Source: Bryopsis sp. KO-2023 | Taxonomy: Eukaryota > Chlorophyta > Ulvophyceae > Bryopsidales > Bryopsidaceae | DNA: 64,000 nucleotides | Assembly (NCBI GenBank): GCA_030272585.1 | Contig: BSYQ01000002.1 | Location: forward strand, 6,014,001 to 6,078,000 | Direction: 5' to 3' | Shown: piece after piece, positions 10,167 to 22,690 of the stretch | How positions within the stretch are numbered: the stretch's first letter is position 1 | Layout of the letters: each line of letters opens with the position of its first letter | Program-made: the position numbers and the translations under genes | The notes under the pieces: model-generated | What the model was told of the DNA's origin: nothing | The model's database searches: none | Seen by the model: the letters and a program-made list of their open reading frames with translations, nothing else

Positions 10167-10320
10167 TCGGCGTAGCCAGGAAAATAACCTGGGGGGGGGG
10201 GGCAAACCAAAGTGGGGAAGGTCATTTTCAAAAACAAAGTAAAGTTCACATGTAGACACCCAGTCCGCATCAGTTTTTGGCGGTTGGGTGAATCATCCTT
10301 GGGGGGGGGGGTACTTGAGT
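10167..10320. repeat. Partial relative of the G-run MITE family
   Basis: The sequence opens GGCGTAGCCAGGAAAAT and runs into long G tracts at about 10190-10201 and 10300-10310. This is the layout of the MITE at 9148, whose end reads GGCGCAACCAGG. Right-end inverted repeats are not clear, so it is probably a degraded copy or a related family. Confidence 0.4.
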
Positions 10321-10336
10321 GCGACATCGCTGCATA

Positions 10337-10410
10337 TCATCGTTCGGCCCGCTGGTCAAGGGGATCTGCTAGAGTATCCCTGGCCACCAGGTCTCGGGTT
10401 CGAACCTTCA
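10337..10410 (+). repeat. tRNA-like RNA polymerase III promoter head, possible SINE
   Basis: GGTTCGAACC at 10397-10406 is a good B box, and GCTGGTCAAGGGG at 10351 resembles an A box about 45 bp upstream. A complete cloverleaf cannot be drawn. This could be the head of a tRNA-derived SINE or a decayed tRNA. Confidence 0.25.
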
Positions 10411-11134
10411 CTCTCGAATTGTCATGCGCCGGAGAGGTCGTAGCCGCCGGTGCTGAAACCGCTGGCGGGGTTTTGTTTTTGTTTTCTTTTCTACTTTTTA
10501 CCTTTTTGGGGGGGGGGTTCATGCATGTTGGGGAAAAACTGCTGTTGTTTCCGGTGCTCTTGTGAATGTGGGTGTTTTGTTTAATCCTGGATGTTCATGG
10601 CTCTGTTAGAAGTTGCACCAACCCACTTGGTTCCCAACAAAAGCGAAAAACCCCACAGCCAACCCATCCGCCCATTCCTCAGGATCAGTCAGACTGTGGG
10701 TGCAGCCCCAACCAGAGACCACCCAATCACCACCCATCTACTTTTTCGATCAGCATGGAAGCCAGCAAACGAAAGCTTCCACACTTTCGTTCCCGAAAAA
10801 CCACTTGCTATCACCATAAATAAATCAGCTTGGCCTGATTCACCACCGAAAAAGAGCTACCTGAAGCAAACCCACGTCCCTGAAGAGCGGCTCTTCCTCC
10901 CCTTCGGGGTGCCACGTCTTTTGACGCTGGGATTTTAGCCCCACAAGAAAACTAACAGTTCTGCTTGAAAGAGGAACAAAAAAAACAGGCAGGGCTCCCT
11001 CAGACTTGAAATCTTGAAACGCTGAGAACAAGCACAAGCGCGAGGCTAGCTCTTACTGGCCCATCGGTGACAAAACAGTTAAATTTGGTTTTCCAGGTTG
11101 ACGATTTTGGGTCCACTCTGCTAGTTTCTTCTCT

Positions 11135-11407
11135 TCATCCTTTGGGATTCCTGGAGACCGTTTTCCGACATCTTTCACACCTCTGATGTTGTTTTCCGGA
11201 GGGTACGTGGTCTTGGTTGCACTTTCGAGCGTTTTTCGTGTGTGCTGCAGTCGTCCCAGTGGAATTTTTGCAGAATAAATCCCTCTCAACGAAGCGATTT
11301 TCTGACTGAAGTCTCTGAAGTGGTCTGAAGTCCTCTGGTAAAACTGCAATGCGTGGCCCTGTGGTGGTGTGGACTGTCCCCAGGTCAGTGTTTCGAGTTC
11401 CCTGCAC
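11135..11407 (-). other. Coding-like fragment, copy 2 of an inverted pair
   Basis: A 90-codon open frame on the minus strand containing LPEDFRPLQRLQSENRF. It matches the fragment at 9690-9830 in opposite orientation. The tail (RCERCRKTVSRNPKG) has two close cysteines. It may be an exon of a small repeated gene or part of an unrecognised mobile element. Confidence 0.35.
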
Positions 11408-11603
11408 TCTTCTTTTGCTTTTTGGAACACCCCTCGTTTCTGCCTCTCACTTTGATCTTGCAGACGACCGTAAAAAAACTTGTTCCGGGAAAAGAAAAAA
11501 AACCTTTTTCACACTAGTGGAAGGCCGGAACAAGTTTGGTTTTCAAAGGTGGGAATTAAGACATGCAGGAGCTCCCTGTTCGGAAAAGAAAAGCACAATG
11601 TAG

Positions 11604-13447
11604 TACATGTTTAAGGAGGAAAAGATTTTGTGTCAATTTTTCTACTGTTTTGCAATCAAGGAAGCATTGAAACAAAAAATATATATGTATGGACATAACT
11701 GGATAGGACTAATAGAAATCTCATTGTTAAAAAATATTGTAGAAGCACAAGATAGATGATCTTTCAACACGCTACTGTCGTCGACACCTTTTTTGCTTTT
11801 TCTTTTTAGGCAGGTCTTGTTTGGCCCCGTTCTTTTGCAAGGGGTACAGAAGTGGAACAGGTCGATTTTTGTTCTGATTGATATTTGGAAAACATTCTTT
11901 GTGTCACAATAACAGGGATCTTTTCTTCTGGTCCCTGTTTTGCCAATGAGATCAGGGATGCAGGGAATTCTCCTCAGATTTTCATATGTATGAGATTAGA
12001 TCCCAGTTATTTTCCTTTTTTTTGTATCTTAAGACAACGTGATGCAATGCAATGCCTACACACTTGTTTTATATGGAATTCAAACCAGCAGAAAATAGGA
12101 TTCACTGCTGTGTCTTTTTGATCCATATCTTAGAAATTTTCTATTCAAGATCTCAAAGACAAACACCTCCAGCCACATTCACACACAATGCTGAATGCTG
12201 TGACGTCAGCATTGGGCTGGACCTCCGGAAGAATGAAAAACAAAAGATCCGATATCTATATATATATATATATAATCCTTTGTTCCAGCAGCCCTGGATT
12301 AGAAGTCAAAAAAGAAAAAAATATATTTCCGTTATATTTCTGGTTTGCACATGCAAAACAAAATGCACCATCCAATAACGCAGCATGTTTTTCCCTGAAA
12401 ACATTGGGTTGGGAAAAACCCAAAGATAAATATAATATGATCCAGAAAATGTCCCATTTCCTTACACTTCCTGTCAGATATACATATTCATACTTCCCGT
12501 TTCTTGAATTACTGCCCCCCACCTGTTGCTGGTGCTCCTTTTTCTGACAAGCACCCCTGAGCATTCCAGCAGCTGGAATTCCAGGTTCTGGGAAGTTGGA
12601 ATCTGGTGAAGTGGAGCTTTTCCCCATGTAGAAAACATGTCGACTCCTGTACAAAACAAATTCACAATCTTCTTGCTGGTCGAACGAACTTGATGGAGGA
12701 GCGATGCCTGCATAGAACTGCCGACCTGTTGAACCTTTTGTTGTCGCGATCGGCAGGGCGTCACCTGTGGCTTCGAGTACGACGGCGACTTCTTCATTTG
12801 TGAGTGTCGTCGAAAGCGCTTTCCAGTCGAAACACTGCCACGACCATTGCGTCCACCGAGCAGTTATGTTCCCCGAGCCTCACCACCACAACTCGATCAA
12901 GACAACCATCCTAGACGTGGTCGCTCCACAAGAAAATACTTTTTGAGAGTCGTTCGGGGATACGTCGGCTCGCTGTTGAGGCAACACCACATTGAAAGTT
13001 GCGAAAAGTTGCGAGCTGCAGCGGCTGTCCTGGTCCGACCCTTGAACAGATCCCAACACGATCACTGATCAACCCCCAGATCCCAAAGCACTGTGATCCA
13101 AACAGAAAACTGTTTCGCGGCTGGCGGCTCCACAGTCCGCCACAGCCGCCAGCGTGGCGAGCTCCCAGCCACTCATTCCACCGACGTGTCAGTTGCAGAA
13201 CTGACATTTGCTTTTGACGCCTCAACCGAGTTTTGGTGCGAACCCTCAAACCGACCCATTCAACTTCGTATGCAGGTTAGCTCGAGTCACCGTGCATCTG
13301 AGGATGGCCGGGCCTACCAGCGATGATGCATGGGTGACTAGGAGCGGGTCCCCTCAGTTCAAGTTGGAGAGGGGGGTTGAGAGAGGGTGGGGACTCAGCC
13401 ACAGTTTTTTTTCGCAACTTCGGGCGAAGTCAGACCCAAGGTCGAGT
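11604..13447. other. No gene recognised
   Basis: Several short overlapping frames occur on both strands, without motifs or matching splice signals. A TA dinucleotide run lies near 12257-12272. Confidence 0.4.
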
Positions 13448-13876
13448 TCAACTCACAGCGTTCCACCATCTCTGGTGGTTGGGGCAGATATGAAGTTGGG
13501 CAACAAGCACAATAATACACTTCCAATCGTTTCTTGTTGAGGTCGTCCAGACTGGAGTCGATTGAATATCGACGCAGCGACAACCAGAGGTTGGGAGAGT
13601 TTTGTTGATGTTTTCAAAAGAGACGTGCACAATCAAGCTGGTCGCTTGCTTTGGGGTGTCGAGCCTCCAAGTTGCAGGTTTCAGAATAAAACCTGATTGA
13701 AACTGGTCGTGGTGATCGCTTGTTTGCCAAGCTTGTGTTGGGCTGCTGCCCCGACTATTTCGAACGAGACAAAGACAAGAGGCAAGTGCGGGGGAAACCT
13801 CTTGGTAGGTTTGTGGTTCGACTTCTTTCTCCGTCTGACTAGGACCCTGAAGTCCGGTGCTGCTTGACCCCCCCAT
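13448..13876 (-). CDS. Hypothetical 142-aa protein, N-myristoylation-like start
   Basis: The reading frame from the ATG at 13876 begins MGGSSST, which fits an N-myristoylation signal. A T-rich tract and an AG acceptor lie about 30 bases upstream, so this could be the first coding part of a spliced gene. No domain is recognised. The protein is Ser/Thr/Gln rich. Its open length alone is weak evidence. Confidence 0.2.
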   Translation of the reverse strand: MGGSSSTGLQGPSQTEKEVEPQTYQEVSPALASCLCLVRNSRGSSPTQAWQTSDHHDQFQSGFILKPATWRLDTPKQATSLIVHVSFENINKTLPTSGCRCVDIQSTPVWTTSTRNDWKCIIVLVAQLHICPNHQRWWNAVS

Positions 13877-14242
13877 TTTTGCGCTAAGACAAAAACAGAG
13901 CTCTGAAAAAAAGAGGATGAAGCTGGTGATGCACCGTTTTTTTCTCAACCTTTTATCTTTAAAAAACTTTGAACTCCATTTCTTCCTTATACCAGGCAAT
14001 AGCTTATTGTTATTGTTGCTGTGAAACAGAAAAAAATCCAAAATACCATTTGTTGGATTGTGTCTCTCTTTCAGTTGGTGTTGTTGGTGTTGGTTTTGGA
14101 CTTGCTTTTCTCTTAGTGATGATGATGCTCCAGGGTGAGTAAGGAGTGTTGAAAAAAAGATAGAAGAAAAGATGCTATTCTTCTTTTTCAAGTGAACTCC
14201 AGAAGCTGAGATTCTCTGGACCTGGGCTTCTGTGAAAAACAA

Positions 14243-15784
14243 TGAGTGCTTCAGCCTGGCTGTATTGCATATATAAAGAATCGAGGGGAATCACCCACCC
14301 ATTCCTCCCCAACACTCCCTTATGGATAAGAATTCCTTTGCCACTAACTCAAAACTCCTCCACTTTTCTTCCCTTTTTATGATGATCTTTCCTTTCTTTT
14401 AGTTTGTCTTTTCCAGGGTTCGAATTTTGATTTTAAGAAAAAGCTAAAGATAATATTAATATTTTGATTATTTATTTTGGCTGTGGCTTGCTATGGTTGC
14501 AATTGCCCACACAGGATTGAACCTACTTTAATTTAGTTTGCACATTCTGTGGAATCGCTTTTTGTTTTACCGTCAAGCTTTCACTGGATGGATGGGGATG
14601 AAACTGTTGGGGAATAATTGGTTCTGGTTGGCTCAATAGACACATTAGGGAAAAACAATGTTGTGAATGAATTGCTACAGGCCGCCAAAATGGGGTCATC
14701 ATCTCACAAGCTTTTGTTGCCTTGGATGGTCACTTCTAGAGCGCATGACTGATCATAATCACGAAGGCTCCGAGTTGCTTGTTCGAAGCCAGTTTTTTCT
14801 TGCACTCTTTGATTTCGCTGTGGGTAGGACTGGGGCTGCTACACCCACTCCCCCCCCAGCCTTCCCCCTTCCTCCAACACCTGTGGGTATCCCAAAGAAG
14901 CGACCTTTTACTGTACGTAGTCCATAATCTGCAACATGTAGGTCGAAAGCACCAGCAGAACTGGTTCATAGGAATCCACAGGGAAAATTGTTACAAGTGT
15001 TGTGTAGGTCAGACTCACAAGAAGCCAACAACAAATACAAAGAAGAAAGGGGCCAGGGGGGTGATTGAAATGCTTTAAAGAAGCGTCTATGTCTGACCCT
15101 CTGCTGTGGAGTGGGGTTCAGCCCTCGGCATGTCAACCCTCTGAAATCGCGGCAAGAGGATATTTTTCATGACTTACTTTTTTTCTCAAGTTTTATTTTG
15201 TGCTGCCAGGTGCTCACCTCGTCGAACTTTTTTCGCTCGTCTTTTGTTTCGTTTTTTTCTTTTTCTTTTTTCTTTGGGGGGGGAAGTATCATGCTTGTGG
15301 ATATCATCGTCCTACATGGAAAAGAAAGAAAAGGGTTACACATAAGGGGAATGTACAAAAAACAACCGGCACTATCCATTCTTATGTTTCAATCGAAACC
15401 ACTTGACTGATTAGTCATTAAACACTCCAGCAACTCTGGTGCATTTGGCTCATCTTTTTCTTTTGAAATATTCCTTTCCAGTCATCCCTGTTTTGTTTCA
15501 GAAGCCAACCAGAAACATGCAAAAGTGAAATTCCTTGCAAAAACCATAAATAATGCAAAAAAGAATTTTCTACCAGAAAGAAAGGCTTACCCACAAGAAA
15601 TCCCTTTGCTAAATATTATAACAAAGCATCTGTTTTTTTTTCGCATCCTCGGACTTTCTTTTTACTTCACCTCATTCCGAATGTCATGGACCCCTGTCCA
15701 TAGCCCAAATGCTTCCATGACTGACCCACACTTAGGGGGAGGTCCAACAAATACTTAAACAACAGATATTATATTATATTATTC
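14243..15784. other. No gene recognised
   Basis: Mixed-composition sequence with poly-T and poly-C tracts (for example 15240-15290). No frame with recognisable content. Confidence 0.4.
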
Positions 15785-16067
15785 TTGATTGATTGCAGAA
15801 GGGGAATCGATCAGGAAACAAGTACCGGCATTTTGAGTTTTCTGTAATCGTCTCAATATGTCGCTGGAAGCAAACAAACTCCTCGCTGGCTTGCCTTTTT
15901 TCGTCTTATATTCTATTTTTCACTTGCATGTAATTTTCATTACAACAATATTTCACTGCATCTTGACAGTTTCCCACTCCCTCTCCCTGTCCCTCTCCCC
16001 CCCCACGTTTTCGCCTAACCCATCTGTTTATCGATTTAAAAGATGTCAGGGGGGGATCCAAAGAAAG

Positions 16068-17106
16068 CTACCCTTGCTCGGACTTCGGTTGCGTCTCATA
16101 TACCCATTCCAGAGCGGAGCTTTTGAATAGGACGTCCAGCCCTCCCTTTTCCAAACCGTTGTCGTCGCTCTTTTCCTCGTCAGCTCTCCCGACAACTCGC
16201 TTCCAATGACCTGCAGAGGGTGTTCTGGAGAGTGGCTCCGACAAAGTGCATTGTCCATCAGCGCCGCCAGGGTTTGCCATTGCTTTCAACATCTCGATAT
16301 CGTTCCACGCGCCTTGGGAGATAATGCTCCCCTGTCTGTATAGCTGGAAGTAGGGGACTTTCGTAATTCCCATCTCCCCACAAAGACGTCTGACATCAGA
16401 ACCACGGACGTCAATCACCAGAAACGTGACGTTGGGGTTTTGTCGAGCCACTCGAACGAGTCTGGGAAAGAGGCGAAGGCATGATTGGCACGAGGGAGAT
16501 TTGAAATGAACCAGGGTTGTTTTGTCGCCGCCCCTGGATGCGTTCGACAAACGCCACTCCAGTTCGGACGCACTGTGAATCTGAATGATGTTATGAGGTT
16601 CGTTTCCTGATCTGAAAGGGAAATAAAACAAGCAAACATCAAATTACATTGTGGGGAAGAAGTTTTGAAGAAAAGAGCAAAAAACACACAAAGCAATTTA
16701 TCGCTGTAAACCATGAAAAAGTTGAGGAAGGGTTTCATTGTTCTCATGAATGCCCATCATGCACAACATATACAGGTGGAGGAAGGAGCTCACCCGCCCG
16801 ACATGCTCGCAGTCAGTTCAGCGAGGTCTTTCGCCCGGCGCTCTTGCCTGTCGGCAGCAATAGCTTCGCTTCGTTCTCTGGGCAGTTTGTGAAAAACAAC
16901 AACACAAACCTTGCTTCGGCGTCTCGTCTTCTGCGAAGAGCGTCAGGATGCGGGCAGTGGTGCTCGTCTTTGGTGGAGGGTAGTCGCATGGTGTGTGCTG
17001 TGCTGTGTCGCCTCCGCGACAAGAGCGGAACGCATCTTTGGAGGAAAGCGGGGTGGTAACCATGCATCGACGACCTGTTTGGTGAGTTTGCTTGAAGGCT
17101 TCTCAT
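16068..17106 (-). CDS. Thioredoxin-fold protein, three exons (copy 1)
   Basis: Exons inferred at 17106-16910, 16877-16794 and 16611-16068 (TAG stop). They join in frame to 274 residues. Exon 3 encodes a thioredoxin fold: the strand LVHFKSPSCQSC with a CQSC redox centre, then VTFLVIDV, the cis-Pro loop KVPYFQLY, and GAWNDIEMLKAM. The CxxC pair suggests disulfide exchange; the substrate is unknown. Exons 1-2 give a charged N-terminal region (PHPDALRRRRDAEAR, then RQERRAKDLAELTASM) and no clear signal peptide. The start at MRSLQ is chosen because it aligns with MESLQ in copy 2. The first intron would be only 32 nt. Conservation of the reading frame in copy 2 supports the gene model. Confidence 0.65.
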
Positions 17107-17294
17107 TTTTCTGTTTCTCAAGAAGGGTTCCTGAGTAAAAAGGCTGAAGCAAGAAGGTTGTTCTTCTTTAAATGGTAGAAAGACCTGGATTGCTCCGTCC
17201 CGCCTGACGCTCGCCGATAAAAGCAGTTGGTAGTGCGTTTGATGTATTCCACGAAATCGATTTTAAGCCCCAGAAACAACCTGACCAAAGCTGC

Positions 17295-17920
17295 TGAAGA
17301 AGCGAGAATTGTATTTTGGGGGGGCTGATAATGCACTTTGCCAGGCAAACCCAGCATCAGTCTTGAGGTCGCGGGTGCTCTGGTGGCGGGCGTTGTGCTT
17401 GACCTCATTGTGTTTGCGCCAGCCACGCAGTTTTCAGCTACAGACTTACTCCACGTCTGCCCCAGGCGTTTGGGGTTAAAGACATGAACCGAGGGAGGCT
17501 CTTGCGCAGCACGCACGCAGGGAGTCTTGATCGACGAAACACTGTTTGAACGGTAAACCACCCTTCCTTTTTCGCTTTTCACGCTGGCGACGGGGTTTCC
17601 CCCAGTTGAAGAAGGACTCTTGTTATTATCGTTGTGGGATTCATCACGCCAGCCTCTCTTTCGTTGCAAAGTTGTGTTTCTGTTTGGAGGCTGCTCTTTT
17701 TTTGGATCTTTTCCAGCATCATGGAGAGTGAACGCTCTCTTTTGCTGTGGGTTAAAATTTTCGATTTATTCATCCCCTGCAGGAAGTGATGTCTAGACAG
17801 ACAGGTAAAGGCGGCTGAGTTCTGGCGTTGTTCTCGGTTTTGGTCGACTTCAACGTTTTGCGCTCCTCTCCGCAGCCGCCCGCGATTGTTCGAGTTTGCT
17901 TGAGAGGAAGGGTTAGGCGT
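17295..17920 (-). CDS. Conserved coding-like segments upstream of thioredoxin copy 1
   Basis: Two stretches keep the same reading frame in both duplicated segments: NSNNRGRLRRGAQNVEVDQ here versus NSSNRGWLRGCAPKNLKVDQ near 27900, and NARHQSTRDLKTDAG here versus SARYLSARDTQTDAR near 27150. Protein-level conservation suggests exons of a gene, or extra 5' exons of the thioredoxin-like gene. Borders are uncertain and no family is recognised. Confidence 0.3.
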
Positions 17921-18159
17921 GGTGACGGTTGGAGGTGCGACAGTTGGCCTGTGGTTCTGCAATGCTTTTTCCAGGAAGGAAAAGAGTGTGGTGTGGTAAA
18001 TCGTGCTCAGGCTGAGTGGGTGCACCCACTCACGTGGAAAGAGTGCTGTTGAGTTGATAATTTTATGGTAATTCAATGTTTCTTTGTTTTGGTGTTTTGG
18101 TGATTTTATCGTGTTCCGCTCAAGACTTTTCAATACGGTGCAGGTTCCAGCCGACACAT

Positions 18160-20672
18160 GAAAGCGTGACTAATAACGGTGTTCTGATGGGTTCCTTTCT
18201 TTTTGGCACTATTATGGAAACTTGATTGCCTCATTTTCTTTCCCTTGTGATTCTATATTAAACAAAATTAAGCCAAAACGGAGTAAACTCCGCGACAGAA
18301 TGCATGGACCAGTACCCAGTTTCCACATTTTTACATGAATCAGAACCACATCTGGGCACCTGCACAAATATTTGTATCTTTTAAACTATTTAATAGAACA
18401 GAGGTTTACTCCTTACATCAATTACAACACATTTTTCCAAAAACAACTAGTTTGGGAGAGTTTTCTTGTCATCATTTACATTTCAGTTGGGGGCAATGCA
18501 TTACCTCTGTGTGCTCCAAAACATATCCATGTCCCTACCTAGCGACAGTACAGCTTTTTTTTCCTCGATCGATTCGATTGGCTTGGATTTTTTTCCCTGA
18601 ACTCTCCTCAGTCAATGAGTTCAACAGCTCACCTTCTTTTATGAGACTCTGATTCTCAAATTCGACCACTTCCCTCCCTCCATTTTATGGAACACAATGC
18701 CGGTGATTCCTGAATTCACAAGCATTATAAATAATTTAGTTTCATCTCCAGTCTGTTGTTTTCTTACACAAGAAAACTTCTTCCATCCATCCATCCAGAG
18801 CTATTAAAGTGTTTTTTCTCCTGGACAGTCACAGGAACACACAGGCATTGAGATGCATCTCCATCCAGGAAAGCATTGGATTTGACAAAAACACCACCTC
18901 CTGGAGCACTCAAACAACCTTTCACAAAGTTGTCGTTTTAAATGCTCGTCGGCTCCAGTTGCCTCCGAACTCCCCAATCCGAATTTTGTTTGATTTCTCA
19001 ACCAAGCCCCTTTTTGTTCAAAATTTGGAGAAACCTCGGCAGAAGCAGCCACCAGAATCCACTGGCAGGTGTATAACACAGAAAAACGTGATTGTCGACA
19101 GAACACGCGTTGTGGAGCCTTAGCGGGGAATAGAGCAGAGTGTGAATGGGTGGTCGAAAAAAAGCCCCGCCCCTCCGAAGTCCGCTCCTTGTGCACCCAT
19201 GCGAATACAAAAACAAGAGGCGAACCACGAAAACGAAAAGGGAAAAACTTGCACCAAAGTCCAACCGACGACTCACCCAGGTCAAAAACATCGCAACAGC
19301 TACCAACTAACCGTCAAAATAGACGGCTCGAGTCAGTCGGAGATATCTCAATTACGAAAAGTAATGAAATGTAAATCAATCAGCAAGGAAAAGGCAAGAA
19401 AAATGTGACGGGAGGGATTTGAACCCCCGCCGGAAACTCGGGTTTAAGTCGCAAGGACAACACGCGCATGCACCTTGTTAAAGATAGCGGGTCTGTTCCA
19501 ACTTCAGCGTGGTATTGAACCGCCACGCTCATTCTGGACACAAAAAAGTAATGTACCCGAAAACTCAACACCAAATCCCGACCAACTTACGACAGGGTTG
19601 CTCCACAAGAAAAATATTTTCGACGACAAGTCGTGCCCCCCCCCCCTCCCCTGCCGACTGGAACTGCTCGCACTTTGGCCGTGGAGCTCACAGCAGGTGG
19701 AAAAACGTTTCACCTGCCATTTCCGTCGTGTTTTCTGCAAGAAATTGGCGTGTTCCACACCCCTGGAAAACCAGGCTTGTGGAAGGGACAGTCGCATACG
19801 TTTTTGACTAACACAGCTAACAGCCACAAGCATTGATATCTTTCTTTTGGTAATGTTGTGTCGCGATAGAGTAAAGAGTAAAGAGTAAAGAGTGAATACA
19901 AAAACCACTGGTAGACTTCTATCATCTTTTTTCACAAACAGCCATGGACGTGTCAGTCGCAGACACGTGCGCGTACAGATTGCTGTTGCTAGAACCCGAA
20001 ACACCCAAGACTCGCTTCTGATGCGGCTGGGAGCGCCGTTTTGTCGAAACGAGTAGTTACAAAGTCGAAACAAAATACGTTGTTCGTCCGTCGCACGCTC
20101 GTCTAGCCACCAACAAGAGTGTGAATATGTTGGGTGTTAAGGCGAGCTAAGTGCCGACTCAGAGTGTGGAGCCGGAGTCGAGGGAAGCTCCGCCGCCACA
20201 AACGTCGACCAAGCGAGCGACCTAGTGCCAACGACGAATGGCCTACTCAAAGTTTGTACCACCGAGCAGGAGCACCCCTGCTGCTTGGACTCTCAGGATT
20301 TGGATTGCTGTTTTTGTGTGGGGTTCATCTTTGCATTCATGGCGAACCGTGCCTATCTGTTTCGCGCTTAATCAACTAAATTCCTACTTGAAAGCTGCTC
20401 AATTTCACGACTTCTGTCTAATATTTAAATATGAAGAAACTCGGTTTCACGTGTTCTCTTAATTCACGGTAACCTGAAATATATACAAAAAAACCCAATC
20501 GGACATGGGATCTTTGGTTGGTGAATAAGAAGGCTCTTACACTTGTCCGTTTTCATTTCCATAATCAATGAATAAGAAGTTGAAACAGATCCAAACGATC
20601 GTTGCTCTTTCAAATTGCGCCTTCCCATGAAATTTTATATTAAAGGAGAAAATTGTCTCAAACAAGAAGAAG
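18160..20672. other. No confident gene
   Basis: Only short overlapping frames. The minus strand at 19414-19424 carries a B-box-like GGTTCAAATCC without a full tRNA. At about 19867-19892 is a short 7-bp tandem repeat (GAGTAAA, about four copies). Confidence 0.4.
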
Positions 20673-21719
20673 TCACAACCCCTTAGAAAAATTCCATTCC
20701 CAAATCTCACCATTACCACGAACGGCCACCATGTTTTCATCATCAACCCATAACACATCTATTCGTTTCAAGAAACCTAGCTTTTGAGTGTGCGGACAAT
20801 CAAATCTCCGCATGCACACGCCCTCAATATCCCATATTTCTATCGTTCTATCAAAAGAACCTATAAACATCCGGCCGCCTTTAACGACGATAGAGGTCAC
20901 ATGATTTGTCTGACTTGACAAAACGTCCACATATTTGCCACTTTCAAAGTCCCACAAGCGAATGTCTCCAACATAAGGTCCACTAAAGATGAGTCCATGA
21001 TAAACAGGCAGGGACCTCACTCCGGACGTCTGTCCAAAAATCACTCTAAGGCAAGCATTATCGACTAAGTCCCATATTCGAATAGTCTCATCTCCAGATC
21101 CACTAATCAAGAGATTTTTTGGTTGGGGCAAGATGCAATAAACACTACCTTCATGCCCTTCAAGAGAACCATCGAATTCCCACACACCTTTTCTCCAAAC
21201 TTGAAGATCCCCATCTTCACCCCCAATAGCCACGTTATCGCCAAGGTCCGCAATCGACCAGATAAAGGTGTCAAAAATCGTAACCCGAAAAAGCTGGTTC
21301 CATGTGTATATATCCCATCCAGATAAGTTACCTTTGTCACCCCCGGTTACAAGCATCCCATCCATGAAACAAAGACTTCGCACCGAGTCAATCCCCCCGC
21401 ATTCAAAAACAAATTCTCTTCGATCAAGATCAAACACCTTGAAATTATTGAAACCACCCAGAGCAATAAGACCTTCCATCTTGACACAACAAAATACGGT
21501 AAAATTTCGATCCTTGTGAACAACGGGCTCTATTGGTTCATGCAACCACGCACGCTCCAAGCCGATTTTCCTTTTTAAATACAAATCCTCATTTGTAACG
21601 TCCCGCCAAGATGAGGCCACACGGGAACATTTAGCAAGCGACAGAGCAGGAATCCTCCGAAGAATGTCGACCAAGATATCCCTGGGCAAGTCCCATTCGA
21701 CGGGAATATAATCGCTCAT
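20673..21719 (-). CDS. F-box/WD40-repeat protein
   Basis: Single-exon frame of 348 residues. Residues about 8-50 form an F-box (WDLPRDILVDILRRIPA ... CSRVASSWRDV), which binds Skp1 in SCF ubiquitin ligases. The rest is a WD40 propeller with at least six blades, recognisable from GGDKGNLSGWD, GGEDGDLQVW, SGSGDETIRIWD, DIRLWD, GSFDRTIEIWD and NGEIWEW. F-box/WD40 proteins are substrate receptors; the substrate is unknown here. The first ATG fits because the F-box begins eight residues in. GC-balanced coding sequence and an uninterrupted frame support a functional host gene. It lies between the two thioredoxin duplicates and is not part of the duplication. Confidence 0.9.
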   Translation of the reverse strand: MSDYIPVEWDLPRDILVDILRRIPALSLAKCSRVASSWRDVTNEDLYLKRKIGLERAWLHEPIEPVVHKDRNFTVFCCVKMEGLIALGGFNNFKVFDLDRREFVFECGGIDSVRSLCFMDGMLVTGGDKGNLSGWDIYTWNQLFRVTIFDTFIWSIADLGDNVAIGGEDGDLQVWRKGVWEFDGSLEGHEGSVYCILPQPKNLLISGSGDETIRIWDLVDNACLRVIFGQTSGVRSLPVYHGLIFSGPYVGDIRLWDFESGKYVDVLSSQTNHVTSIVVKGGRMFIGSFDRTIEIWDIEGVCMRRFDCPHTQKLGFLKRIDVLWVDDENMVAVRGNGEIWEWNFSKGL

Positions 21720-22690
21720 GGTGGTGCCCTCCTTTAATTCGAAAAAAACTCAGTTGGTCAATCAATCCATCAATATTAAAAAAACTGTCCAAAAAACGAT
21801 GCTCTTCAAAACGAGGTTTAGTCTTTTTAGGCGAGGAAGAGCTGTGGGGACGACCAGCGCCACAAACGCAGAACGATGCTCTCTCTCCCCCCCCTACCCC
21901 AAGTTTCCATGAACAATCACAGGGAAGATGGCCACAGAGTGGGCGCAAAGCATAAGATAAAATCGTCTAGTCAAGCGTTCCGAAGCCCCTCCCGAGACGT
22001 CGAAGTCTAGAGACCAAACCCGCAGTGTCACTAAGCCCCCTCACACATGATAAACATTCTTCGGCTCCTGCTTGGAAGTGGAAAAAGCGGAAGTAAAGAA
22101 GCTGACGTCGAGCGACAAGTCCTTCCATACCTCATATCTTCGATGTCACACGTGTGTCCGTTCGCTTACCGGTGAGGTATCGTTTCGTCGACTTCAGACA
22201 GGAGATAGCTCCTAGCGGCGTGGTTTTCACGACGGTGCACGCTATGAAGAAGGGAAGGTCAGGAAAAAAGTTCTGCCGGAAAACTTTCGAGGATTGTGAA
22301 TGCGGAGCAGAGAGCTGCTCGGAAGTCGATCGAAAAGAGTATGTGGTGACCAAGAAGCGGGCTGGTTGTTCGTCCCGGCGTTGAAACGTTTGTCGCTTTG
22401 AAAGGCTTGACTTGGAACGGAGCGTGTGCGGAAAAGGGCGCGGTAGCTGGAAGGTATGATGGACATTTCCATGCACTGTACCATTTTTCCCACGTACTAG
22501 TACGTTCTGGTCGGGTTCCGAAAAGCGTGACAATGTGTGACAATGTATGAAAATTCCATGTGTGAATGGGAAAGCGTGGTCCAGTTGGCTCGCAGCTGAC
22601 GGCGTGGATGTTTTGGTACGATGCTGTAGCGACGTCCAGTCTTCCTCAAAGCGGTCGCGCGCAGTCAATGGGGAAGGGAGGTGGTGGAAA

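Larger units (their letters stand above)
15785..18055. repeat. Segmental duplication, copy 1 (thioredoxin-like gene)
   Basis: The left edge (GATTGATTGCAGAAGGGG, then TATGTCGCTGGAAGCAAACA) matches the segment starting near 24831. Similarity continues through the thioredoxin-like gene and its upstream region, up to a conserved coding-like stretch at about 17780-17920. Divergence is substantial, so the duplication is old. Confidence 0.75.

Noticed and set aside
19395-19480. tRNA gene on the minus strand (GGTTCAAATCC T-arm, CCCGTCAC end)
   Set aside because: The T-arm pairs, but no matching 5' acceptor strand or anticodon stem can be drawn upstream. At most a decayed tRNA or SINE piece.
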